Assembly: GCA_039812985.1 (NCBI GenBank)
Contig: JBDHUL010000020.1
Location: forward strand, 1 to 16,784
Direction: 5' to 3'
DNA from: JAPUDS01 sp039812985
GTDB lineage: Bacteria; Patescibacteriota; Saccharimonadia; Saccharimonadales; Saccharimonadaceae
Length of the DNA: 16,784 bases
Both the position numbers and the translations under genes were made by a program. Below are positions 1 through 5,742 of this stretch, in pieces. A model generated the notes under the pieces. It saw only the letters and a program-made list of their open reading frames with translations, did no database searches and was not told where the DNA came from. Within the stretch, counting starts at the first letter, position 1; each line of letters begins with the position of its first letter.

Positions 1-60
1 ACAGTGGGTCTCACTCAGTTCTTGATGAAAAAATGTTTGATAGTCTTCACAGTACCTGCA

Positions 61-762
61 CTAGACCCTTCTCCTTGATTGTTCACTCCGCCACTTCTCA
101 ATTTCACCATGGTTTCCACTCAAAAGTACTTCTGGTACCTTCATACCGTTCCATTTTTCGGGGCGCGTGTACTGGGGAAATTCCAAAGTATCGCCGTCAC
201 TAAAACTCTCTATCTCGGTGCTATTTTCGCCCCCAAGCACTCCCGGCATTAGCCGGACAATACTGTCTATCACGGTCATCGCAGGCAACTCCCCGCCGGT
301 AAGTACATAGTCGCCTACACTCACTTCTTCATCGACCAGTTTGACAATACGCTCATCATAACCTTCGTACCGTCCACAAATAAATATGTAACCATTTTCG
401 GACTTGCTGTGTGCCCTCGCTAACGCCTGTTCCCAACGTCGCCCTCGCGGTGTCATGAGAAGCACTTTTGCGGTTGGGTCCGTTTTTTTTGCCTGCATAA
501 CTGCACTCCACAGCGGCTCAATCATCAGTAGCATCCCATCGCCCCCACCATACGGCGTATCGTCCACCGTTCGGCGTTTGCCTAACCCAAACTGACGCAG
601 GTCAACAGTGTTAAGGCGCACGATTCCTTCCTTCTGCGCCTTCCACATCATCGAACCTCCAAACACTCCCGTGAACATTTCCGGAAACAGTGTCACGACC
701 TGAAACATTTTCCCCTTTAAAAAAGGCTGCGCCGCTTCAGTAGTCGTATCACTTTTTTTCAT
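61..762 (-). CDS. trmD: tRNA (guanine-N1-)-methyltransferase TrmD
   Basis: SPOUT-class methyltransferase that makes m1G37 in tRNAs and so protects the reading frame. The N-terminal core (VTLFPEMF), the trefoil-knot region (CGRYEGYDERI about 129-139; VGDYVLTGGELPAM about 149-162) and the D at about 166 in AMTVID, the family's catalytic base, are all visible. The C-terminal domain contains FPQYTRPEKWNG and a GNH element. At 233 residues it has normal family length. The start is ambiguous. M1 at 762 has a weak AGGA and lies 9 nt from a possible -10 box. M19 at 708 opens directly on the family's usual N-terminus and follows AAAGGGG at only 3 nt. In many bacteria rpsP, a KH gene, rimM and trmD form an operon; here a gene on the opposite strand separates trmD from khpA. 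Identity is near certain, the start is not. Confidence 0.96.
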   Translation of the reverse strand: MKKSDTTTEAAQPFLKGKMFQVVTLFPEMFTGVFGGSMMWKAQKEGIVRLNTVDLRQFGLGKRRTVDDTPYGGGDGMLLMIEPLWSAVMQAKKTDPTAKVLLMTPRGRRWEQALARAHSKSENGYIFICGRYEGYDERIVKLVDEEVSVGDYVLTGGELPAMTVIDSIVRLMPGVLGGENSTEIESFSDGDTLEFPQYTRPEKWNGMKVPEVLLSGNHGEIEKWRSEQSRRRV

Positions 763-771
763 CTGTTATCC

Positions 772-800
772 ATCCTAGCAGATATTGACTTTTGTGTCTA
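772..800 (-). promoter_or_regulatory. candidate trmD promoter
   Basis: On the minus strand TAGACA (795-800), a 17-nt spacer and TAGGAT (772-777) lie 9 nt before the upstream ATG of trmD. The boxes match consensus at 5/6 and 4/6. It overlaps the divergent promoter of the plus-strand gene. Found by eye only. Confidence 0.4.
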
Positions 801-813
801 TTTTTACCATAAT
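785..813 (+). promoter_or_regulatory. promoter of the 820 gene, probably leaderless
   Basis: TTGACT (785-790), a 17-nt spacer and CATAAT (808-813) are followed by the ATG only 6 nt later. Transcription would start at or next to the start codon. No Shine-Dalgarno sequence lies upstream. Confidence 0.6.
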
Positions 814-819
814 ATAATT

Positions 820-1452
820 ATGAGCGAGCTGCAAACGATTAAAGAAACTATGTATGCCGGTTTGGAAAATATCCAAAAGTCCGGTGCTGCTTTTCTACCA
901 GAACCCGCCAATCTAGCTATATTTAAAACAGGTGTTGCGCAGCTCGGCGACGTTGCCGACAACCTTGAGCTAACTGGTGTACACAGCCCTGTAGACAATA
1001 CCTACGAAGCACTGATGCAACTCTCGAAAGAGCGGTACCCGGGAATCCTCTACGGTGATTTTTGCCTCAAAGCAATTGCGCTCACCCGTACATTCAATCG
1101 TACCCGCAACGCACAAGTAACTCCGCAGCAGCTCGAACTCTTTGATACATGGACGCGCGCCACTAGCCGACCAAAACTTGCGATGTACCCAAGTCCGTTT
1201 ATCGCGGCCATCACTGCATCAGCGACACTCGGCGAACTACGTCCAGACGACAAGGTAAACGAGCTTTTTTCCATATTGCAGGAACCGACGTATGCGCGGT
1301 ACGAAGCTCTCAAAGATTCCATCGACACAAATTATCGGTTAAACACCCTGAGTGCAAAGATACGCCTCAGCCTCGGGCTACCCAGTTATTTAGCTAAGAG
1401 TGCGTACCGTGCAGCCCGTGCCAGAGACCAGTTCCCGCAAAACGATAGGTGA
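820..1452 (+). CDS. hypothetical soluble protein, 210 aa
   Basis: I do not recognise a family. The product has no signal peptide or membrane segment, a single Cys, and mostly helix-compatible sequence. The last 25 or so residues are Arg/Lys/Ala-rich (SAYRAARARDQF). The ATG at 820 is preferred because a good promoter ends 6 nt before it. It stops with TGA. It is a lone plus-strand gene between khpA and trmD, both minus, and its promoter overlaps that of trmD, so the two could be co-regulated. rimM, often found at this place, is absent, but nothing in this sequence resembles RimM's PRC-barrel. The gene is real judging from promoter, length and convergent terminator; the function is unknown. Confidence 0.8.
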   Translation: MSELQTIKETMYAGLENIQKSGAAFLPEPANLAIFKTGVAQLGDVADNLELTGVHSPVDNTYEALMQLSKERYPGILYGDFCLKAIALTRTFNRTRNAQVTPQQLELFDTWTRATSRPKLAMYPSPFIAAITASATLGELRPDDKVNELFSILQEPTYARYEALKDSIDTNYRLNTLSAKIRLSLGLPSYLAKSAYRAARARDQFPQNDR

Positions 1453-1547
1453 GCTACCCTGCATCTACTGCTGCCACTCTCACAAATAACCACCAATACC
1501 GCCTCTCTAGATCCGAATATCTATGCTTAATCACCCGAAATCCGCAA

Positions 1548-1582
1548 CTAAATAACCCGGCTATTTTGGCCGGGCTATTTAG
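1548..1582. terminator. convergent-gene terminator hairpin
   Basis: The arms 1548-1561 and 1569-1582 form a 14-bp stem with a 7-nt loop between the ends of the 820 gene and khpA. On the minus strand all 14 positions pair (one G-U); on the plus strand that position is an A-C mismatch. This suggests it mainly serves khpA. There is no long U-tract on either side. Confidence 0.6.
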
Positions 1583-1648
1583 CACATATAAGTCTCTAAC
1601 TTTCGTCAGTTCGTTATCTCGCAGTTCATGTGATTGAACTGTCATCTA

Positions 1649-2104
1649 CTATATATCAAGGTCATCTAAATCCGCAAGCTCGGCACGAGTCTTTTTGGCG
1701 AGGTCGGACTCTTTTTCCACAGTCGTATCTGTGAGGTTATCCACATCGTTGTTGTTGCTACTACTCTGAAATGTCTTGGGTGCTGTCCCTGGCACGCCGT
1801 CGTCATCTGTCGAAGCAGGTCTAACGCGTGGCGCACCTCGTTCGCTTTCAGGACGATCAACGTCAACAATTTTCAGGTTGTAGCGTGCATCGTTCTTCGT
1901 CCCGAGAGCCCGCAGAAGAGCCCGCAGACTTTGTGCCGTACCGCCTCGCTTGCCGATAACCCGCCCAATATCGTCCGGGTCAACAGTCAACTCGAGCAAC
2001 ACACCCTTTTCATCAACAGAACGATCGACTACAACAGCGTCGGGGTTCCCAACAAGGCTTTTGACGATGTACTCGATAAACTGTTGATCTATGGTTACTG
2101 ACAT
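1649..2104 (-). CDS. khpA: KH-domain RNA-binding protein, KhpA-like, with acidic tail
   Basis: The N-terminal 80 or so residues are a single type-II KH domain like KhpA (COG1837), with the GXXG loop GKRG at about 51-54 in the context IGRVIGKRGGTAQSL. KhpA family proteins are small RNA-binding proteins, often encoded between rpsP and rimM/trmD. Typical members have about 75-85 residues; this one adds about 68 residues of disordered, Asp/Ser/Asn-rich sequence ending in LADLDDLDI. The start is the ATG at 2104, with AAAGGAGG 7 nt upstream. A TTG two codons earlier would add only two residues and fit the SD worse. A hairpin terminator separates it from rpsP; a possible -10 (TACAAT, 2143-2148) has no convincing -35 box. 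Confidence 0.9.
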   Translation of the reverse strand: MSVTIDQQFIEYIVKSLVGNPDAVVVDRSVDEKGVLLELTVDPDDIGRVIGKRGGTAQSLRALLRALGTKNDARYNLKIVDVDRPESERGAPRVRPASTDDDGVPGTAPKTFQSSSNNNDVDNLTDTTVEKESDLAKKTRAELADLDDLDI

Positions 2105-2173
2105 GGGCAAACCTCCTTTGGTCTCTACTGGTAATATATCCTATTGTACCGCAAAATGGTTACGGTGTACTAG

Positions 2174-2198
2174 AAAAATCCGCCTTTTGCCGGCGGAT
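2174..2198 (-). terminator. intrinsic terminator after rpsP
   Basis: On the minus strand ATCCGCC (2192-2198) pairs with GGCGGAT (2178-2184) around a 7-nt loop, followed directly by TTTTT. It lies 6 nt beyond the rpsP stop codon and ends the rpmF-nusB-NUDIX-rnc-rpsP transcript. Confidence 0.85.
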
Positions 2199-2203
2199 GT
2201 TGA

Positions 2204-2599
2204 TTATGCTTCGGTTTTTTCCTCGGCGACCTCACCGCCTTCTTCGATCTTCTCTTTTGGCGCATCGAGCGGTGCTTCCTCTGAAGCGGGCTGGTTACGG
2301 CGAAGCTTCTCGCTATTTTTCACGGCTCGGTCTTTCTTCGACGCAAGTTTTACCCATTCTGGTAACTTCACTTTGTTGTCAGACAGGAGTTTAGCAACGC
2401 GTGGAGTTGGCTGAGCTCCGTTTTTGAGGTACAGTTCAACTTTTTCGGTATCGAGCTTGGCTTCTTTTGTGTGTGGGTTATAGCTCCCAACATAGGCTAC
2501 AACACGGCCGCTCGACGGATGGCGACGGGCTTCCTGAACAGCTAAACGGTAAGTAGGGTAGCCAGTGCGGCCAAGGCGTTGCAAACGAATTGCGAGCAT
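2204..2599 (-). CDS. rpsP: 30S ribosomal protein bS16 with acidic C-terminal extension
   Basis: Small-subunit assembly protein bS16. The N-terminus MLAIRLQRLGRTGYPTYRLAV and the following GSYNPHTKEAKLD and PTPRVAKLL segments match the family. The bS16 core takes about 85 residues; the remaining 45 or so form a Lys/Glu-rich tail (EKIEEGGEVAEEKTEA). An AAAAGGA sequence lies about 13 nt upstream of the ATG, a rather long spacing. A consensus promoter inside the end of rnc gives this gene its own start site with a leader of about 44 nt, besides read-through from rpmF. A terminator follows directly. Confidence 0.97.
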   Translation of the reverse strand: MLAIRLQRLGRTGYPTYRLAVQEARRHPSSGRVVAYVGSYNPHTKEAKLDTEKVELYLKNGAQPTPRVAKLLSDNKVKLPEWVKLASKKDRAVKNSEKLRRNQPASEEAPLDAPKEKIEEGGEVAEEKTEA

Positions 2600-2639
2600 G
2601 TGACGTAAAAATCCTTTTCGTTAAATCTTCTCTTTAAAG

Positions 2640-3413
2640 TCAGTGGTAGATTATACCTGGGTTACCACCTCTTGTCAACGCTTCCGCGGCATCGGCTTTG
2701 GCGCGTTTTTTGTACTCGTCCAACGCCGCTGTGGCTGCCTGCTGCTGCGCTACCTGTTTCGACGGCCCCTCGCCAACACCCATCAGCGCATCGGCTACAT
2801 ACACACCCAGTCGAAACACCTTGTCGTGGTCAGGGCCTATTTCCTCAAGTACACGGTACTGCGGCGTCTGGCCATCAACACTTTGCGACACCTCCTGGAG
2901 GTGACTCTTGGGGTCGCGCCATGATCCAGCGTCAAGTATGCCATCAAGTTTTGATAATATGTTTTTTGCGATAAATGCCTCGGCAACATCATACCCCTTG
3001 TCGAGGTACACCGCGCCTATTAAGGCCTCAAAGGAGTTCGCCAGTATTTGTGCTCGAGCCCGGTCGCTCCCTCGCTTTTCACCCCGGCTCATGCGGATAA
3101 GCGGCTCGTACCCTAATTTCTGACCTGCCTCTGAGATGCTTTCGGTGCGGACCAGCGCACTACGCCAACTTGTTAGTATACCCTCTGGCTCGGAAAAGTT
3201 GTCGTACAAGTACCGCGTCACCGCCAGCTCAAGTACCGCGTCACCCAAAAATTCCAACCGTTCGTTATGTTCGCGTGTGCTTTTTTTATGTTCGTTGACG
3301 TAACTACGGTGTGTGAGCGCCGTAAGTAGCAGCTCTATGTTGTCAAACTCAAACCCCAGCACCTCGCGCGCAAACTGTTGATACGGCTCAGTGTGAACAC
3401 CCTGTACCACCAC
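2640..3413 (-). CDS. rnc: ribonuclease III
   Basis: Double-strand-specific endoribonuclease that processes rRNA and structured RNAs. The catalytic domain has the signature ERLEFLGDAVL at about 51-61, with E and D metal ligands, and the second acidic site in NSFEALIGAVYLD (E about 129). A dsRNA-binding domain runs from about 167 to 233 and ends in KQVAQQQAATAAL. A tail of about 24 residues follows. Start GTG at 3413, 3 nt after the NUDIX stop, with AAAGGGGG 9 nt upstream; a second GTG follows immediately. Stop TGA. The tail codons 246-255 are at the same time an exact sigma70-type promoter for rpsP. Co-transcribed with nusB and the NUDIX gene. Confidence 0.97.
   Translation of the reverse strand: MVVQGVHTEPYQQFAREVLGFEFDNIELLLTALTHRSYVNEHKKSTREHNERLEFLGDAVLELAVTRYLYDNFSEPEGILTSWRSALVRTESISEAGQKLGYEPLIRMSRGEKRGSDRARAQILANSFEALIGAVYLDKGYDVAEAFIAKNILSKLDGILDAGSWRDPKSHLQEVSQSVDGQTPQYRVLEEIGPDHDKVFRLGVYVADALMGVGEGPSKQVAQQQAATAALDEYKKRAKADAAEALTRGGNPGIIYH
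2650..2678 (-). promoter_or_regulatory. consensus sigma70-type promoter for rpsP inside rnc
   Basis: On the minus strand TTGACA (2673-2678), exactly 17 nt, then TATAAT (2650-2655): 12 of 12 consensus bases at the ideal spacing. It lies within the last 13 codons of rnc and points at rpsP. The predicted start is about 2642. Confidence 0.85.
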
Positions 3414-3416
3414 TGA

Positions 3417-3911
3417 CTATAGCCCCCTTTCGCGGATACGTCGTTTCGCCAGTAGCATGAGCTTGCCAATATCTTCGTATTCGGCGACATCGAGCGCCTC
3501 ATTAAACTCAAACCATTTTATTTCGGCATAAAAGTCTTCTTTTTTTATTTCGTTACCGGACGTTTTGACCTTCATGAGGTATATTTGTGTTGTCATAAGC
3601 ACGAGTTTGTCCAGACGGCGGTAGCGAAAATGTGTTTTTCCCAGCCAGCATATAGGCTCAATGTCAAACAAGCCGGCTTCTTCGCCTATTTCACGGATAG
3701 CCGTTTCCTGCGCCGTTTCACCTTCTTCTATGTGGCCTTTCGGAATCGACCAGCGGCCTTTCGGGTCTTGAATCATCAGGAATTCAACGTCGCCTTTCTT
3801 ATTGCGACGAAACACTATACCACCGGCCGTTGCTTCACGCACAACTTCTTGTATACTCGGTTTTCTCCGAGAAAAATATTTCTTTATGCCATCAAATTTT
3901 GGCGGATGCAT
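3417..3911 (-). CDS. NUDIX hydrolase
   Basis: 164-residue stand-alone NUDIX protein. The full box G-x5-E-x7-R-E-x2-E-E-x-G is present at about residues 59-81, starting GHIEEGE and ending REIGEEAGL. The preceding GRWSIPKG is also typical of the fold. Such enzymes cleave nucleoside diphosphates linked to another group with Mg2+; the substrate cannot be read from the sequence. The N-terminal 25 residues are basic. I chose the ATG at 3911 because GGAGGA stands 7 nt before it. A longer reading from 3950 would overlap nusB by 59 nt and has no better ribosome site. With this start it overlaps the end of nusB by 20 nt and lies 3 nt before rnc, so translation is probably coupled. Its place beside nusB and rnc hints at an RNA- or nucleotide-related role, but that is inference. 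Confidence 0.93.
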   Translation of the reverse strand: MHPPKFDGIKKYFSRRKPSIQEVVREATAGGIVFRRNKKGDVEFLMIQDPKGRWSIPKGHIEEGETAQETAIREIGEEAGLFDIEPICWLGKTHFRYRRLDKLVLMTTQIYLMKVKTSGNEIKKEDFYAEIKWFEFNEALDVAEYEDIGKLMLLAKRRIRERGL

Positions 3912-4350
3912 GGTCTGGTCCTCCGACGAGCGTACGATACGCCGTGCCAAGCACGCCGTTTACGAACTTACTCGAACTATCAGAACCGAACGCTTTGGCC
4001 AACTCCACCGCCTCGTTGATTGCCACCTTGGGCGGCACGAGGTCGGTGAGTTCCTTTAGTTCATATATGGCCATACGCAGTATCATGCGGTCTACCCGGG
4101 CTATCTGCGACACCGGCCATTCCGGCGCGATGGGCTGGATAGTTGCGTCAAGTTCGTTCGTTTGATCAATAACGCCGTCAACGAGCTTTTCAACAAACGT
4201 TTGATCGCCAATCGCTTCTTTGTATCGTTCAAGGTTCCTGCTCAGAATCTCATGTACGTTGACAGATTCATCCCCACACTGTGTGCGAAATTCGTATTCA
4301 TACAGTGTTTGCAAAGTGATAATGCGTCCAAGGTGCCGGTTCGATGCCAT
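3892..4350 (-). CDS. nusB: transcription antitermination protein NusB
   Basis: NusB binds boxA RNA with S10 (NusE) and supports rRNA antitermination. The 152-residue length and all-helical sequence fit. The typical C-terminal half is clear: ARVDRMILRMAIYEL, then VPPKVAINEAVELAKAFG and KFVNGVLG. The N-terminus (RHLGRIITLQTLYEYEF) also matches. No strong Shine-Dalgarno sequence precedes the ATG. No terminator is visible in the 67 nt after rpmF, so it is probably read from the rpmF promoter. The last codons overlap the NUDIX gene. Confidence 0.95.
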   Translation of the reverse strand: MASNRHLGRIITLQTLYEYEFRTQCGDESVNVHEILSRNLERYKEAIGDQTFVEKLVDGVIDQTNELDATIQPIAPEWPVSQIARVDRMILRMAIYELKELTDLVPPKVAINEAVELAKAFGSDSSSKFVNGVLGTAYRTLVGGPDHASAKI

Positions 4351-4417
4351 AAACTTCGGTTCTTACTCTTGTAGTATTAGTTGTTGTTAAATTGCTTAAA
4401 AATACAGCGCCAAGTGA

Positions 4418-4564
4418 TTACTTGCTGCGTTTGCCGGTCTCACGCTTGGTTGTCGCGACTTTGACTGGCGAAGTGCCGTTGACTATACGAGCGAGTTTCA
4501 GCACCAAGTGGCTGCGGCGCAGACCCGTTTTGCGCGGGCTGGTTTGCTTTTTTGGTTTGCCCAT
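4418..4564 (-). CDS. rpmF: 50S ribosomal protein bL32 (48 aa, no zinc cysteines)
   Basis: A 48-codon gene. It reads MGKPKKQTSPRKTGLRRS, then HLVLKLARIVNGTSPVKV, then ATTKRETGKRSK. The start (PKKQTS...RRSH) matches the bL32 N-terminus, a large-subunit protein near the peptidyl-transferase region. Many bL32 proteins carry four Cys for zinc; this one has none, the C-minus form. Ribosome site AAAGGAGG about 8-9 nt before the ATG, and a good promoter at 4611-4639. It is probably the first gene of the rpmF-nusB-NUDIX-rnc-rpsP transcript. Identity is good though the protein is very short. Confidence 0.88.
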   Translation of the reverse strand: MGKPKKQTSPRKTGLRRSHLVLKLARIVNGTSPVKVATTKRETGKRSK

Positions 4565-4610
4565 GTACTAACCCTCCTTTTTCGAGGTTCTTTGATATAA
4601 CTTGCGGCCC

Positions 4611-4639
4611 ATTGTACCAGTCCTCTCTTGTATTTTCAA
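4611..4639 (-). promoter_or_regulatory. rpmF promoter
   Basis: On the minus strand TTGAAA (4634-4639), 17-nt spacer, TACAAT (4611-4616). Both boxes match 5/6. The leader to the rpmF ATG is about 40 nt and contains its SD. It is divergent from the promoter of the 4694 gene. Confidence 0.75.
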
Positions 4640-4657
4640 GGTTATTGTGCAACAGTG

Positions 4658-4689
4658 TTGACTTTTTATGGAGCTTGTGGTAATGTAAT
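4658..4689 (+). promoter_or_regulatory. promoter of the 4694 gene, probably leaderless
   Basis: TTGACT (4658-4663) is followed by TAATGT at 17 nt (4681-4686) or by the better box TGTAAT at 20 nt (4684-4689). Either puts the transcript start within a few bases of the ATG at 4694. No Shine-Dalgarno sequence is present. Confidence 0.5.
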
Positions 4690-4693
4690 ACGC

Positions 4694-5206
4694 ATGAGAA
4701 TTGAGGCTTATTCAGGACAGTCTAGAGGAGAAAGAGGAGAACGTCAACACCCGAACCATGTGTATGTTCGGAGGCGTATTGGTGCCGCCGTTGCCGCCGT
4801 GCTGGGTCTTGCAACGTTTCTTGGACTCTACAAGGGTGCTGAGGCTATAGTTAAAACCACACCGGTCGCCACACGACGCGTTCATATCCCAAATGTCACA
4901 GAAGAAGATATCGCAAATGGCACGTTGCCAGGTCAAGTAACCATTGACCAGGTGTGTAAAACGGCACAGGACCTCGTTAACGAGACCGACCTCCCCCCTG
5001 GGGTCGATAGTGGAGAAAAACAAGACATCGTAGGCACATGCACCAGTGCGGCGCAAGAGGCGATTGATAATGCTGGCGCCAGAGGGTACGAAATTCCAGG
5101 AAGCGATGTAGTCGTCAAAATTAACCGCGGTTTCTTCGGTGACTACAGCGTTTCTGCTGATGCTCTCAATACCGAACAGAGCCTTCTCAAGAAGCACCCC
5201 CGCTAA
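4694..5206 (+). CDS. single-pass membrane protein of unknown function, 170 aa
   Basis: No family recognised. The N-terminal 28 residues are basic and hydrophilic, then one membrane helix (about 29-46, IGAAVAAVLGLATFLGL), then an exposed domain of about 120 residues. By the positive-inside rule the C-terminal domain lies outside the membrane. It has exactly two Cys (about 88 and 116), which could form a disulphide. I start at ATG 4694, right after the promoter; a reading from 4628 would begin upstream of the promoter. The next gene starts 11 nt downstream and has the same plan, including a shared VCxTA motif (VCKTA here, VCQTA there). The pair may be diverged duplicates or partners. Confidence 0.82.
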   Translation: MRIEAYSGQSRGERGERQHPNHVYVRRRIGAAVAAVLGLATFLGLYKGAEAIVKTTPVATRRVHIPNVTEEDIANGTLPGQVTIDQVCKTAQDLVNETDLPPGVDSGEKQDIVGTCTSAAQEAIDNAGARGYEIPGSDVVVKINRGFFGDYSVSADALNTEQSLLKKHPR

Positions 5207-5217
5207 GGACTGTTTTC

Positions 5218-5742
5218 ATGAAACAACCGGACCAGGGAGAGGTCAATAGAAGATTTTACGATATCATGAATGACACTTTCTCGGAAGGTGAAATTCACCG
5301 ATACGGGGCTTTGCTTAAAGGAAAGGAACCGTACTCGCCTCGACATCTTATAGAGCCCGATAAAGGCCCAACGCCCAAGAGAGTCTGGCGTATGATTGCA
5401 GGAGTAGCCGTGAGTTCGCTCCTCACGATTGGCTGGGTGATCCCAAAAGGCGAACCAACATTTGTCGGAACAGAGGCGTTTACGGCTGAAGCTGGCGGCA
5501 ACCCAGAGGTGCAAGTGTGCCAGACAGCTCTCGGCATCGCTGAGAAACACAAACTCAATACCGCCCTACTCGGCAACTGTCATCCTAAAGATACGGACAT
5601 GTTGACGCGCCTGCGCGAGTTTTACCCCGATACCATCTTAAGCATTGGCCATGTCTACGACGTCAGCGTCACCGAGACCCCACCATACATGTTTTTCAAC
5701 CGGTCATTGACGATATCTGTTGAGCCTCACAAGCAGACCTAA
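5218..5742 (+). CDS. single-pass membrane protein of unknown function, 174 aa
   Basis: No family recognised. A hydrophilic N-terminal segment of about 57 residues (probably cytoplasmic) precedes one membrane helix at about 58-75 (WRMIAGVAVSSLLTIGWV) and an exposed domain of about 100 residues with exactly two Cys (about 101 and 121). VCQTA at about 100-104 echoes VCKTA in the upstream protein. AAGGA lies 9 nt before the ATG, overlapping the end of the first gene, so the two form an operon. The gene ends in TAA, and that stop overlaps the leuS stop on the other strand in the bases CTAA (5739-5742). No terminator hairpin is visible, so transcripts may run into leuS antisense. Confidence 0.82.
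   Translation: MKQPDQGEVNRRFYDIMNDTFSEGEIHRYGALLKGKEPYSPRHLIEPDKGPTPKRVWRMIAGVAVSSLLTIGWVIPKGEPTFVGTEAFTAEAGGNPEVQVCQTALGIAEKHKLNTALLGNCHPKDTDMLTRLREFYPDTILSIGHVYDVSVTETPPYMFFNRSLTISVEPHKQT

Noticed and set aside
1..60. Possible start of a gene downstream of trmD (rplS or a GTG-initiated frame)
   Set aside because: The only GTG frame stops after 11 codons, and no ATG lies on the minus strand here; nothing can be supported.
1449..1645. Short frames on both strands between the 820 gene and khpA
   Set aside because: They run through the terminator hairpin at 1548-1582 and have no start signals.
4628..4693. Earlier ATG (4628) for the 4694 gene
   Set aside because: It would start upstream of the promoter, inside the rpmF promoter region.
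4712..5197. Minus-strand frame of 161 codons
   Set aside because: Shadow of the 4694 membrane-protein gene, which has a promoter and is in an operon.
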